DNA of 64,000 nucleotides from [Pasteurella] mairii (GTDB lineage: Bacteria; Pseudomonadota; Gammaproteobacteria; Enterobacterales; Pasteurellaceae). The notes beneath the pieces were generated by a model. It was not told the origin of the DNA. It saw nothing but the letters and a program-made list of their open reading frames with translations, and ran no database searches. The number at the start of each line of letters is the position of its first letter. The stretch's first letter is position 1. Shown piece by piece: positions 48,944 through 57,522 of this stretch. The stretch is from NCBI GenBank assembly GCA_900454475.1, contig UGSS01000002.1:1-64000 (forward strand), given 5' to 3'. The translations under genes were made by a program, and so were the position numbers.

Positions 48944-49639
48944 TTATTGACCGTAGTAAGCATTTTTACCGTGTTTACGCAGATAATGTTTATCTAACAA
49001 ATCTTGTTGCATTGGTTGTAAACCCGGGTTTAATTGACGACTAAATAAATTCATATAAGCGATTTCTTCCAGCACAACAGCATTGTGTACCGCATTATCC
49101 GCATCTGTTCCCCAAGCAAAAGGTCCGTGACTATTGACCAATACTGCCGGAATATCTTTCGGATCAATACCGCGCTTTTGGAAGGTTTCTACGATGACTT
49201 TGCCGGTTTCCAATTCGTATTCGCCTTGAATTTCCGCTTGAGTCATGCGACGGGTACAAGGAATGGCACCATAGAAATAATCCGCATGGGTAGTTCCCGT
49301 GGCAATGAGATCTTGTCCTGCTTGCGCCCAAATGGTGGCATGGCGAGAATGGGTATGCACAATACCGCCAATTGTTGGGAATTGGCGATATAATTCCAAA
49401 TGTGTCGGGGTATCGGAAGACGGTTTTTTGCTACCTTCAACGACCTTACTGCTGAATAAATCTACCACGACCATATCTTCCGCTTTCATCACCTCGTAGT
49501 CCACGCCAGATGGCTTGATCACCACAAGATTTTTTTCGCGATCGATCGCTGAAACATTTCCCCATGTAAAGGTAACCAAATTATGTTTTGGTAACGCTAA
49601 ATTCGCTTCTAATACTTGCTGTTTAAGTTGCTCTAACAT
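48944..49639 (-). CDS. sgbE: L-ribulose-5-phosphate 4-epimerase
   Basis: This class II aldolase-fold epimerase makes D-xylulose 5-phosphate from L-ribulose 5-phosphate. The 231-residue length equals Sgb[32 protein letters not shown], zinc histidines in [18 protein letters not shown], and a further His in [10 protein letters not shown] are present. The ATG at 49639 has GGGGG nearby and overlaps the sgbU end by seven bases. The longer frame to 49675 lies inside sgbU. Confidence 0.93.
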   Translation of the reverse strand: MLEQLKQQVLEANLALPKHNLVTFTWGNVSAIDREKNLVVIKPSGVDYEVMKAEDMVVVDLFSSKVVEGSKKPSSDTPTHLELYRQFPTIGGIVHTHSRHATIWAQAGQDLIATGTTHADYFYGAIPCTRRMTQAEIQGEYELETGKVIVETFQKRGIDPKDIPAVLVNSHGPFAWGTDADNAVHNAVVLEEIAYMNLFSRQLNPGLQPMQQDLLDKHYLRKHGKNAYYGQ

Positions 49640-50493
49640 TGAAAACCCCCTTCTTTCATTTTTTGTTCGATCCATTGGCGCGCTTGAATAATATCGGAAA
49701 TCGGTTCAGCAGATTTTTCCGTCCACATCTCAATTAAAAAGGCGCCACGATAATTTAATTTTTGCAAGGTCGCAAAGCAGCTGACAAAATCCACGCATCC
49801 ATCACCAAATGGTACGTCACGGAATTGCCCTGGACAAGTGTCAGTCACTTTGTAAGTGTCTTTTAAGTGAATTGCCGAAATTTTATCAATGCCTAATTGC
49901 AATTCCTCCGCCACATTATCATTCCACGCGGTTAAATTGCCCAAGTCAGGATACACAGTAAACCAAGGCGATTTGATGATCTCATCCCATTTTTTCCAAC
50001 GAGAAATCGAACTCATAAATTTTGTATCCATGATCTCAACTGCGAGAGTCACCTGATTACTTGCCGCTAATTCAGTTGCCCATTCTAAACCTTGTTGGAA
50101 ACGGGCAATGGTTTGTTCATCCTGTTCTTCATAATAAACGTCATAACCCGCTAATTGAATGGTACGAATGCCTAAATCTACCGCTAATTGAATGGCTTTT
50201 TCCATAATTTCATAGGCTTTTTGACGCGTTTTTTCATCGCGACTACCAAATGGGAAACGACGATGACCGGATAGACACATAGACGGAATAGTCACGCCGG
50301 TAGTAATAATGGCTTTAACTAATTCAATACGTTCTTCTTTTGTCCAATCCAAACGCGCTAAACGTTCGTCAGTTTCATCAATGGAAATTTCCACAAAATC
50401 AAATCCGCACACTTTGGCAATAGATAAACGATCTTGCCAACTAATATTTTTAGGTAATGCTTTTTCATAAATACCGAGTTTATGTTTTCTCAT
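49633..50493 (-). CDS. sgbU: L-xylulose-5-phosphate 3-epimerase
   Basis: This 286-residue TIM-barrel isomerase converts L-xylulose 5-phosphate to L-ribulose 5-phosphate. It begins [20 protein letters not shown] and has [43 protein letters not shown], and [20 protein letters not shown], which include the metal-binding Glu, Asp and His positions of the UlaE/SgbU family. Transcription continues from lyxK (30-bp gap). Confidence 0.93.
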   Translation of the reverse strand: MRKHKLGIYEKALPKNISWQDRLSIAKVCGFDFVEISIDETDERLARLDWTKEERIELVKAIITTGVTIPSMCLSGHRRFPFGSRDEKTRQKAYEIMEKAIQLAVDLGIRTIQLAGYDVYYEEQDEQTIARFQQGLEWATELAASNQVTLAVEIMDTKFMSSISRWKKWDEIIKSPWFTVYPDLGNLTAWNDNVAEELQLGIDKISAIHLKDTYKVTDTCPGQFRDVPFGDGCVDFVSCFATLQKLNYRGAFLIEMWTEKSAEPISDIIQARQWIEQKMKEGGFQC

Positions 50494-50523
50494 TCGAGAC
50501 TCCGTTTCAGTAGCAATTAAGAT

Positions 50524-51981
50524 CTATAACAATGTTTTTAACGCATTAACAAATTGTTGATAACGCTGATATTTTTTATTGTAAGCCGCAAAATGTTGCG
50601 CATTTGGGGTAAATACTTGCATCTCCGTACGCAAGGCTTGCGGTGCTTCGGTCAACCCCGTCGCTTGCATTGCCATCCAAACAGCACCAAGACAACCCGT
50701 TTCCTCAACCGCCGGCACTTCTAAACGACGACCGGTCAAATCTGCCAACATTTGCATCCAGACGGCTGATTTCGTCGGTCCACCGGTCACACGCAACACA
50801 TTGGTTTGCGGGAAACGTTGCAACATACGTTCCAAATGATGCATCAAGCTAAACAACACCCCCTCATAGACAGCTTGTAATAAGTGCATTTGGCTGTGAT
50901 GCGCTTGCATTCCGTAAAAGCCCGCCTGCATCCCTAAGCCCGCATTGGAACCATATAAAAATGGAACAAATAACACAGAACTACTTGCGGGCGCCAAATC
51001 AGCAATGCCTTGGTTAATTTGTTCATAACTTAAATGACCAAATTGTTTCACAAACCATTCTAAGTTACCAGACGATGTCGGGCTGGCTTCATGCACAATA
51101 TATTGCCCTTTTTTGGCATAACGCCCGTACACAAACGGTAAATGTTGCTGAGGATCGATATAATCAGTAATGCCGCTGACCACAGACCAGGTTCCCAGCA
51201 CCACATTTAATTTCGTTTCATCATCCAAGCCGGCGCAAAGTGCGGTGGAAACAACGTCAAATAATCCTCCCACCACCGGTGTTCCTTCTGTCAAACCGCA
51301 TAATTCTGCGGCGTGTTTGCTGACAGAACCAGCGATTTCATCAGATTGTACCACTGGCGGTAATTTATCAAAAATACTTTCTAATCCCAATAATTCCGCC
51401 AACGATAAATCATAACAACCTTTAGCCATATTGTATAAATTGGATTCGGAAATATTGGTTTCTTCACAATGCAAGCTGCCGGTTAAGCAAAAACGTAAAT
51501 AATCGTGCGACATTAACACGGAACCGATTTGTTGATAACGTTCCGGTTGATTTTCTTTGATCCAACGTAAAATTGACACGGGATGCCCCGTCCAAAGGGT
51601 TTGGCGTGTAATTGGGTATAATTTTTGCGGAATTTGTTCGGCTTGCCAGCGTTTGACAATGTCCAATGAACGCTGATCAGATGATAAAATTGCGCGTCCC
51701 AATGGTCGATTTTGCTTGTCTAACAAAAACGCCCCTTTGCCCTGCGCAGAAATACCAACGCCTTTAATCAACGTCGGCGCCACACCACTTTGCTCGATAG
51801 TTTGACGTACTACCTTGGCACACACTTGCCACAGTTGCTCCATGTCACGTTCGGCATAACCCGCCTGTTCACTGATAACCGACACATTCTCTCGCGCCAT
51901 GCCAAAAAGTTGCCCATGTTGATCAAACAAGGCGCTTTTGACAAAGGTTCCGCCGCAATCTATCCCCAGGTAGTAATTCAT
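50524..51981 (-). CDS. lyxK: L-xylulokinase / 3-keto-L-gulonate kinase
   Basis: This 485-residue FGGY-family sugar kinase begins MNYYLGIDCGGTFVKSALFD (ATP phosphate loop), with catalytic-region GISAQGKGAFLLD and the second domain VVGGLFDVVSTAL and VTGGPTKSAVWMQMLADLTG. Its place between the TRAP transporter and sgbU matches E. coli lyxK (yiaP), which phosphorylates 3-keto-L-gulonate and L-xylulose. An uptake signal is inside the gene near 51238. Confidence 0.92.
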   Translation of the reverse strand: MNYYLGIDCGGTFVKSALFDQHGQLFGMARENVSVISEQAGYAERDMEQLWQVCAKVVRQTIEQSGVAPTLIKGVGISAQGKGAFLLDKQNRPLGRAILSSDQRSLDIVKRWQAEQIPQKLYPITRQTLWTGHPVSILRWIKENQPERYQQIGSVLMSHDYLRFCLTGSLHCEETNISESNLYNMAKGCYDLSLAELLGLESIFDKLPPVVQSDEIAGSVSKHAAELCGLTEGTPVVGGLFDVVSTALCAGLDDETKLNVVLGTWSVVSGITDYIDPQQHLPFVYGRYAKKGQYIVHEASPTSSGNLEWFVKQFGHLSYEQINQGIADLAPASSSVLFVPFLYGSNAGLGMQAGFYGMQAHHSQMHLLQAVYEGVLFSLMHHLERMLQRFPQTNVLRVTGGPTKSAVWMQMLADLTGRRLEVPAVEETGCLGAVWMAMQATGLTEAPQALRTEMQVFTPNAQHFAAYNKKYQRYQQFVNALKTLL

Positions 51982-52006
51982 TTCTTATTCCTTGCTTAAG
52001 TAGTAA

Positions 52007-52048
52007 GAAAAGTGCGGTCAAAATTTTAAGATTTTTAACCGCACTTTG
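52007..52048 (-). terminator. Inverted uptake-signal hairpin inside the yia operon
   Basis: AAAGTGCGGT (52009-52018) and ACCGCACTTT (52038-52047) form a 10-bp stem with a 19-base loop between yiaO and lyxK. On the minus strand the second arm runs into TTTTCTTACT. It may cause partial termination, lowering the kinase and epimerase genes relative to the transporter. Confidence 0.6.
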
Positions 52049-52058
52049 ATGCGAAAAA

Positions 52059-53048
52059 TTATTGTGCTAATGCATCCACTTGTTTAATTAACTCATCACC
52101 ATTTTGATCAATGAAAGATTTACGTACTTTTTCTTCCACAATCGCTTTAAATGGTGCTTGGTTAATGGTTTCTGTCACTTCTACGCCCTCTTTACGCAGA
52201 TTTTCGATAATTTCTTTCTCATTTTTCACGTTCAAATCACGTTGGAATTGACCGGCTTCTTGCGCCGCTTCAACCATCGCTTTTTGTAGTTCAGGAGAAA
52301 GCGCATCGAATTTCGCTTTGTTCATCACCACAATTAACGGAGTGTAACCATGGTTAGATAAACTTAAATATTTTTGTACTTCATATAATTTAGATGACCA
52401 GAAAATACCAATTGGATGTTCTTGTGCATCCACTGCGCGTGTTTCCAACGCAGTATAAAGTTCAGATAATGGCATTGGCACTGGGTTGCCGCCTAATAAT
52501 GTAAAGGCTTCAATATACATCGGATTTTGGTTAGTACGCACTTTCAAACCTTTAATGTCTTCCGGTTTGGTCACGGTATGTTTGGAATTAGAAAATGCAC
52601 GGAAACCCACATCCCAGAAAGCTAAACCTTTTAATCCGTGTTGTTCTAATTCTTTCAATAAACCTTGACCAATTTCACCATCCAATACTTTATACACGTG
52701 TTCACGATCTTTGAAAATAAACGGAATATCGATAACATTTAAACGTTGTACTAAACCAGTGAAGTTTGGTGAACCGGACATTTCAAGATCGATAGTACCG
52801 CCACGTACACCGGAAATCATGGTTTGCGCATTACCTAATGTGCTGTCTGGGAAGAGTTTTAATTTCATTTCTCCGTTGGTTTTTTGCTCCAATAATTCAT
52901 TGAATTTTTTTGCAGCAACGTGTTGACTGTCGCTACGTGGTGCTTCATAACCAAAACGTAGGCTCATTTCGGCAGAGGCAGTATTGGCGGTAAATACAGC
53001 GACACCGGCAACTAAGATAGCAAGTTTTTTTAAATCGAAAAGTTTCAT
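52059..53048 (-). CDS. yiaO: TRAP transporter substrate-binding protein (2,3-diketo-L-gulonate)
   Basis: This 329-residue periplasmic DctP-type receptor has an N-terminal signal peptide (about 1-26, cleavage after ANTASA). The fold shows LRFGYEAPRSDSQHVAAKKF, LEMSGSPNFTGLVQRLNVID and the conserved Arg in GLKVRTNQNPMYIEAF, plus DAQEHPIGIFWSSK. By context it binds 2,3-diketo-L-gulonate. A 64-bp gap separates it from yiaN. Confidence 0.92.
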   Translation of the reverse strand: MKLFDLKKLAILVAGVAVFTANTASAEMSLRFGYEAPRSDSQHVAAKKFNELLEQKTNGEMKLKLFPDSTLGNAQTMISGVRGGTIDLEMSGSPNFTGLVQRLNVIDIPFIFKDREHVYKVLDGEIGQGLLKELEQHGLKGLAFWDVGFRAFSNSKHTVTKPEDIKGLKVRTNQNPMYIEAFTLLGGNPVPMPLSELYTALETRAVDAQEHPIGIFWSSKLYEVQKYLSLSNHGYTPLIVVMNKAKFDALSPELQKAMVEAAQEAGQFQRDLNVKNEKEIIENLRKEGVEVTETINQAPFKAIVEEKVRKSFIDQNGDELIKQVDALAQ

Positions 53049-53112
53049 AAGTTTCTCCTATTGAGCGTTATGTTGGGCAACATGTGATCTGTGTTACTCG
53101 CCACTAGCATTA

Positions 53113-54390
53113 TTACAACATCCAGCTTAACGGGACTAAAATCAGTGACGGGAAGATAAGAAATAAAATTAATAAGCACACCATCATTGCCATATAAGGT
53201 AAAACCCCGCTTGCGGCTTGATCAAATGGTAACTTCGACACACCGGTAATCACGTTCAATACGTTGCCGACCGGTGGTGTAATCAAGCCAATTGAGGTAT
53301 TAAGAATAAATAGTACACCAAAATAAACTGGGTCAATTCCTGCTTCTTGGATTAATGGCATTAATACCGGCGTTAAAATCAACACGGTCGGCGTTAAATC
53401 CATCACCATACCGATAATAAATACAGCAATCATAATTACCACTAACAATAATTGCGGAGAATCAATCAACGGTTCAAGTAAATCGGTCAACATTTGCGGT
53501 AACTCTGCAACGGTGATTAACCAACCGGTCACGTTAGCAGACGCCACCAAGAACATCACTACCGCCGTCGTTTTACCCGCTGCTAAGACCACGCGATACA
53601 AATCTCTAAATTTCAATTCGCGATAAACAAACAGCGATACGACTAATGCATAGAACGCCGCCACCGCACCGGCTTCCGTCGGTGTAAACATACCGGAGCG
53701 GAATCCACCGATAATAATCACCGGTAATAATAATGCCCAAATACTGTTTTTAAAGGAAATGCATAGATCTTGTTTGCTCGCTTTAGAGAAGGTCATCAAA
53801 TTCAAACGTTTTGCTTGCCACCACCAAAGTGCCGCTAATGCTACCCCCATTAAAACTCCAGGGAAAATACCGGCTAAGAATAATTTAGTAATAGAAACTC
53901 CACTTGCCACGCCAAATACGATAAACGGAATGGAGGGTGGAATAATCGGCGCGATAATCCCGGCAGTACCAATCAAACCTGCAGAACGATTCATCGGATA
54001 ACCGGTGGTTTTCATCATAGGTAACAACATCGCGGCAACCGCTGCGGTATCCGCCACTGCGGAACCGGAAAGACTCGCCATAATCATCGCAGCAAGAATT
54101 GCCACAAAACCTAAACCGCCACGTTTGTGTCCAACTAATTTCATCGGTAAATCAATGATCCGTTTTGACAAACCGCCTTCATTCATAATTTCACCGGCTA
54201 ATACGAAAAACGGAATTGCCATTAACGAAAAACTATCCGCACCACTCACTAATTGTTGCGCTAAAATTTGAGAATCAAATAAATCCAAATGCAACATTAA
54301 AGCGATACCGCAAATCAACAGCGAAAACGCCACCGGAATCCCCAGAAGAATCGCACCCAATAATACGACAAGGAAAATTACAACTGCCAT
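53113..54390 (-). CDS. yiaN: TRAP transporter large permease
   Basis: This 425-residue DctM-type sodium-driven transporter subunit has about 11-12 membrane segments. It shows GEIMNEGGLSKRIIDLP, ASLSGSAVADTAAVAAMLLP, GIIAPIIPPSIPFIVFG and NTSIGLITPPVGNVLNVITG, the hallmarks of the IT superfamily clamshell. It is 1 bp after yiaM and works with YiaM and YiaO. Confidence 0.95.
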   Translation of the reverse strand: MAVVIFLVVLLGAILLGIPVAFSLLICGIALMLHLDLFDSQILAQQLVSGADSFSLMAIPFFVLAGEIMNEGGLSKRIIDLPMKLVGHKRGGLGFVAILAAMIMASLSGSAVADTAAVAAMLLPMMKTTGYPMNRSAGLIGTAGIIAPIIPPSIPFIVFGVASGVSITKLFLAGIFPGVLMGVALAALWWWQAKRLNLMTFSKASKQDLCISFKNSIWALLLPVIIIGGFRSGMFTPTEAGAVAAFYALVVSLFVYRELKFRDLYRVVLAAGKTTAVVMFLVASANVTGWLITVAELPQMLTDLLEPLIDSPQLLLVVIMIAVFIIGMVMDLTPTVLILTPVLMPLIQEAGIDPVYFGVLFILNTSIGLITPPVGNVLNVITGVSKLPFDQAASGVLPYMAMMVCLLILFLIFPSLILVPLSWML

Positions 54391-54391
54391 C

Positions 54392-54871
54392 TTATTGCTC
54401 TCCTTTCACTAATAAACCCACTCTGGAAACTAAGCGTGCGATTAATAAAACGCCCATTAATGCGCCTGCAATCACGCTGGCTAAGAACGTAATCCCTTGT
54501 GGTAAACCTGAAATCGGCGCATAATTATCCAAATTCAATACATATTGAATCCAACCGCCATCGATAATTAAATAACAGCAATAAAGCATCGCTAAGTCAG
54601 TCACAATACCTAAAATATTACGTTTTTTCGGCGATAATTTATCTACCAAAACGCCCACGTTGACGTGCTGGTTTTCATTGAAGGCTAAAATCGTGCCTAA
54701 AAATGCCAACCAAACAAACATATAACGTGAAACTTCTTCGGTCACATTAATACTGCTGTTAAAGCCATAGCGCAATACCACGTTTAAAAAAACCAAAATT
54801 GACATTGCAGATAAAATCAGCACCACCAGCGCCTCAATTGCTTTGCCAACCCAGATTGCAAAGGATTTCAT
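54392..54871 (-). CDS. yiaM: TRAP transporter small permease
   Basis: This 159-residue DctQ-type subunit has four membrane helices. It shows FLNVVLRYGFNSSINVTEEV followed by SRYMFVWLAFLGTILAF, the pattern typical of the family (arginine, glutamate and tryptophan within the second helix). It lies 9 bp downstream of yiaL. It stabilises the large permease. Confidence 0.93.
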   Translation of the reverse strand: MKSFAIWVGKAIEALVVLILSAMSILVFLNVVLRYGFNSSINVTEEVSRYMFVWLAFLGTILAFNENQHVNVGVLVDKLSPKKRNILGIVTDLAMLYCCYLIIDGGWIQYVLNLDNYAPISGLPQGITFLASVIAGALMGVLLIARLVSRVGLLVKGEQ

Positions 54872-54880
54872 AATTGACTC

Positions 54881-55342
54881 CTACAATTCGCTTACCGCAA
54901 TTTTCACTACGACTTTTTTAATTTTTCCAGTTTCTTCCGCCCGACAAGCGCCACGATGCACATCTTCAGGGAAGAAAACCGCAAAATTCCCTTCGCGACA
55001 GAAGATTTCCTGTTCATTTTCAACATCGGCGTAAAACAAAACATCCCGTTCTGTATCATAATCTTGCGCCACCTTATTATTGCCCAAATCCGGAGCAACC
55101 CCCATGCGTTCGCTACCACGATGCCAATACTGCACATCCAAATATTGACGATGTACTTCAGGTAAATAATTTTCTTTTGTCTGCGTTTCCAATTCCAACA
55201 CCTGCACATAGCTTTCGCCATGCAACGGATAACGCCCCGCCGCCAATTTATCAAAGTCAGTATTTTTAAGATAATCTAATGCAGCAAGTACCGCTTTCGG
55301 ATAGCGATTTTCTACAACTTGAGAAATATGTCCAAAAAACAT
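54881..55342 (-). CDS. yiaL: YhcH/YjgK/YiaL-family protein
   Basis: This 153-residue cupin-like protein is found in many sugar operons (YiaL, NanQ). It has EVHRQYLDVQYWHRGSERMG with the conserved HRxYxDxQ motif, and FAVFFPEDVHRGACR with a second histidine, forming a metal site. Family members are suspected anomerases or isomerases. The ATG at 55342 suits AGAGG upstream; GTG at 55348 is in frame. An uptake signal lies 32 bp upstream near 55374. Confidence 0.9.
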   Translation of the reverse strand: MFFGHISQVVENRYPKAVLAALDYLKNTDFDKLAAGRYPLHGESYVQVLELETQTKENYLPEVHRQYLDVQYWHRGSERMGVAPDLGNNKVAQDYDTERDVLFYADVENEQEIFCREGNFAVFFPEDVHRGACRAEETGKIKKVVVKIAVSEL

Positions 55343-55421
55343 AAGCACCTCTTTTAAAATAGTAAAATTTTTGACCGCACTTTATATAAATGAAGGATGT
55401 GGTCGCCACATCCTATTCATT

Positions 55422-56420
55422 TTAAAGCGATTTTAATTTTGCCCACACTGTCTCATCAACCGGAATACCATTTGCTTTATTGTCGGCTAAAATGGTAGTA
55501 AATTCATGTCCCGGCAAACGTACCGGTACATTTGGATCCACCGGTTCTGCAGTTCTGACATATTCCATAATGCGATTTAATTTTTCATCTTTGGTTTTGC
55601 CATCAATTAAACGATCCACTTCAATCGCAATAAAGACTTGAGATACGCAGTATTCATCATCTTTATCTTCGGTCACTGCGGCAGTTGATTCCCCATTGGA
55701 AAGCAAGGTCGCAATCATATCTAATACAATAGATAAACCAGAACCTTTCCAAAATCCCATCGGCATCAAACGACGGTTTTTCTCCACTGTTGCCGGATCA
55801 CGTGTCGGATTGTTATCGTCATCAAAACCAGCATCGACAAAGGTTTGACGTCCGGCTAAACGGTGAACTTCCAACATTCCATAAGAATACATAGAACAAG
55901 ACATATCGACCATCGTAATCGGCGTTGTTGGTACAGCAACGATAAGTGGGTTTGTTCCGATACGACATTCTTTGGCGCCCCAAGGCGGCATTACTGCCAA
56001 CGCATTAGTCCAACAAATTCCAATATAACCTTGTTCTGCCGCTTGCCAACCGTAGCTTCCACCGCGCATCCAGTGGTTTGCATTACGCAACGCCACAATA
56101 CCAACCCCATGTTGTTTCGCCACTTCAATGGCACGATCCATCATTTTTTTCGCAGTCAAATTACCAATCGCTTGATGCGCATCCCATTGCTCAATCGCAC
56201 CCAATGACAATACTTTTGTCGGTTCAGCATCTGGCACAATATCACCGTTTTCCAATTGTTGAATAAAGCGCGGAAAGCGGTTTACCCCATGCGAATAGGC
56301 GCCGGCTTGAGTGGTATCAGCAAATACTATCGCACATTCTTCAGCAATGTCTTCACGCATATTGCGGGATAATAAAACGCGTTTAAATTCAGCTTTCAAT
56401 TCATCGTAAGAAACTCTCAT
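55422..56420 (-). CDS. yiaK: 2,3-diketo-L-gulonate reductase
   Basis: This NAD(P)H-dependent malate/lactate-dehydrogenase-2-family enzyme reduces 2,3-diketo-L-gulonate to 3-keto-L-gulonate. At 332 residues it equals E. coli YiaK. Conserved parts include the catalytic-His region [37 protein letters not shown] and [11 protein letters not shown]. The ATG at 56420 has AAGGGA close by and AAGGAG further up. It is the first structural gene of the operon, divergent from yiaJ with a CRP-like site between. Confidence 0.94.
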   Translation of the reverse strand: MRVSYDELKAEFKRVLLSRNMREDIAEECAIVFADTTQAGAYSHGVNRFPRFIQQLENGDIVPDAEPTKVLSLGAIEQWDAHQAIGNLTAKKMMDRAIEVAKQHGVGIVALRNANHWMRGGSYGWQAAEQGYIGICWTNALAVMPPWGAKECRIGTNPLIVAVPTTPITMVDMSCSMYSYGMLEVHRLAGRQTFVDAGFDDDNNPTRDPATVEKNRRLMPMGFWKGSGLSIVLDMIATLLSNGESTAAVTEDKDDEYCVSQVFIAIEVDRLIDGKTKDEKLNRIMEYVRTAEPVDPNVPVRLPGHEFTTILADNKANGIPVDETVWAKLKSL

Positions 56421-56559
56421 TCCCTTATTCTCCTTCGTGATCATGTTTCACATTATGAAATAATGTTTCACAATTTATATGTTATCGGTCAAAAAGTCAA
56501 CTAAACAAAATAAATAAAAATCCTTATTAATCAATAAGTTAAATTATATTTTCTTAATT

Positions 56560-56575
56560 TGTGATCTAGATCCCA
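56560..56575. promoter_or_regulatory. CRP site in the yiaK-yiaJ intergenic region
   Basis: TGTGATCTAGATCCCA differs by one base from the symmetric CRP consensus TGTGATCTAGATCACA and sits in an AT-rich setting. It is 140 bp upstream of yiaK and 76 bp upstream of yiaJ, suggesting cAMP-CRP control of the divergent promoters. Confidence 0.78.
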
Positions 56576-56650
56576 TTTTTATAAGATAGTATTTTTTTAT
56601 CGGCAGTGCTCTCGTTATACTAAAATGATGAACCCAATTGGAGAAAAATA

Positions 56651-57439
56651 ATGACAGAAGAAAGAAATGGGAAAAATCAAAGCCTCATCCGTGGATTAAG
56701 ATTGATTGATATTTTAAGTAACTTCCCGAACGGTTGTCCGTTAGCGAAATTAGCCGAAATCTCGGAACTAAATAAAAGTACGGTACACCGTTTGTTGCAA
56801 GGGCTGCAAGATGAGGGATTTGTACAACCGGCAAGTTCTACCGGTAGCTACCGCTTGACCACCAAATGCCTCGGTATTGGGCAAAAAATCCTCGCTTCAC
56901 TTAATATTATCCATATTGCCTCGCCACATTTGGAAAGACTCAATTTGGTGTTGGGAGAAACCGTCAACTTTTCTAAGCGGGAAAAAGATCATGCCATCAT
57001 GATCTATAAATTGGAGCCAACTATCGGAATGTTAAGAACACAAGCCTATATCGGGCAACGGTTACAGCTTTATTGTTCCGCTATGGGAAAAATTTATATG
57101 GCTTACGAAAGTAATAAAAATTACTTAAATTATTATTGGAATACGCAACAAAACGCCATTCAACAATTAACCGAACATACCATTACGGATTTAACGGAAA
57201 TGGAAAAAGAGTTGGCAACAGTGCGCCAAGAAGGATTTGCTATGGATCGCGAGGAAAATGAAATCGGCGTGATGTGCATCGCCTGCCCGGTTTTTGATTT
57301 CTTCGGCAAGGTGGAATATTCAGTTTCGGTTTCCATGTCAACTTACAAGTTGCAACAAATCGGTATTGATTTTTTCTTACAGGAAATTCAACAAACCGCG
57401 CAAGATATTTCACGTGAGCTGGGCTATAATCTGCCCTAA
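56651..57439 (+). CDS. yiaJ: IclR-family regulator of the yia operon
   Basis: This 262-residue regulator has an N-terminal winged helix (residues about 12-70: GCPLAKLAEISELNKSTVHR then LLQGLQDEGFVQP) and a C-terminal effector-binding IclR domain (LERLNLVLGETVNFSKREKD, VMCIACPVFDFFGKVEYSVS). E. coli YiaJ represses the yiaK-S operon; the divergent arrangement is the same. GGAGAAAAATA precedes the ATG. It ends 25 bp before a bidirectional terminator. Confidence 0.92.
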   Translation: MTEERNGKNQSLIRGLRLIDILSNFPNGCPLAKLAEISELNKSTVHRLLQGLQDEGFVQPASSTGSYRLTTKCLGIGQKILASLNIIHIASPHLERLNLVLGETVNFSKREKDHAIMIYKLEPTIGMLRTQAYIGQRLQLYCSAMGKIYMAYESNKNYLNYYWNTQQNAIQQLTEHTITDLTEMEKELATVRQEGFAMDREENEIGVMCIACPVFDFFGKVEYSVSVSMSTYKLQQIGIDFFLQEIQQTAQDISRELGYNLP

Positions 57440-57463
57440 CGGAATAGCTTAGCCACAGCAAAC

Positions 57464-57497
57464 AAAAATCCTTGAGCTTTCACTCAAGGATTTTTTG
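57464..57497. terminator. Bidirectional terminator between yiaJ and tktA
   Basis: AAAAATCCTTGAG (57464-57476) pairs with CTCAAGGATTTTT (57483-57495) with a six-base loop and T runs on both strands. It serves the convergent yiaJ and tktA. Confidence 0.93.
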
Positions 57498-57522
57498 TTA
57501 AGTAGCAAAGTGCGGTCGAAAT

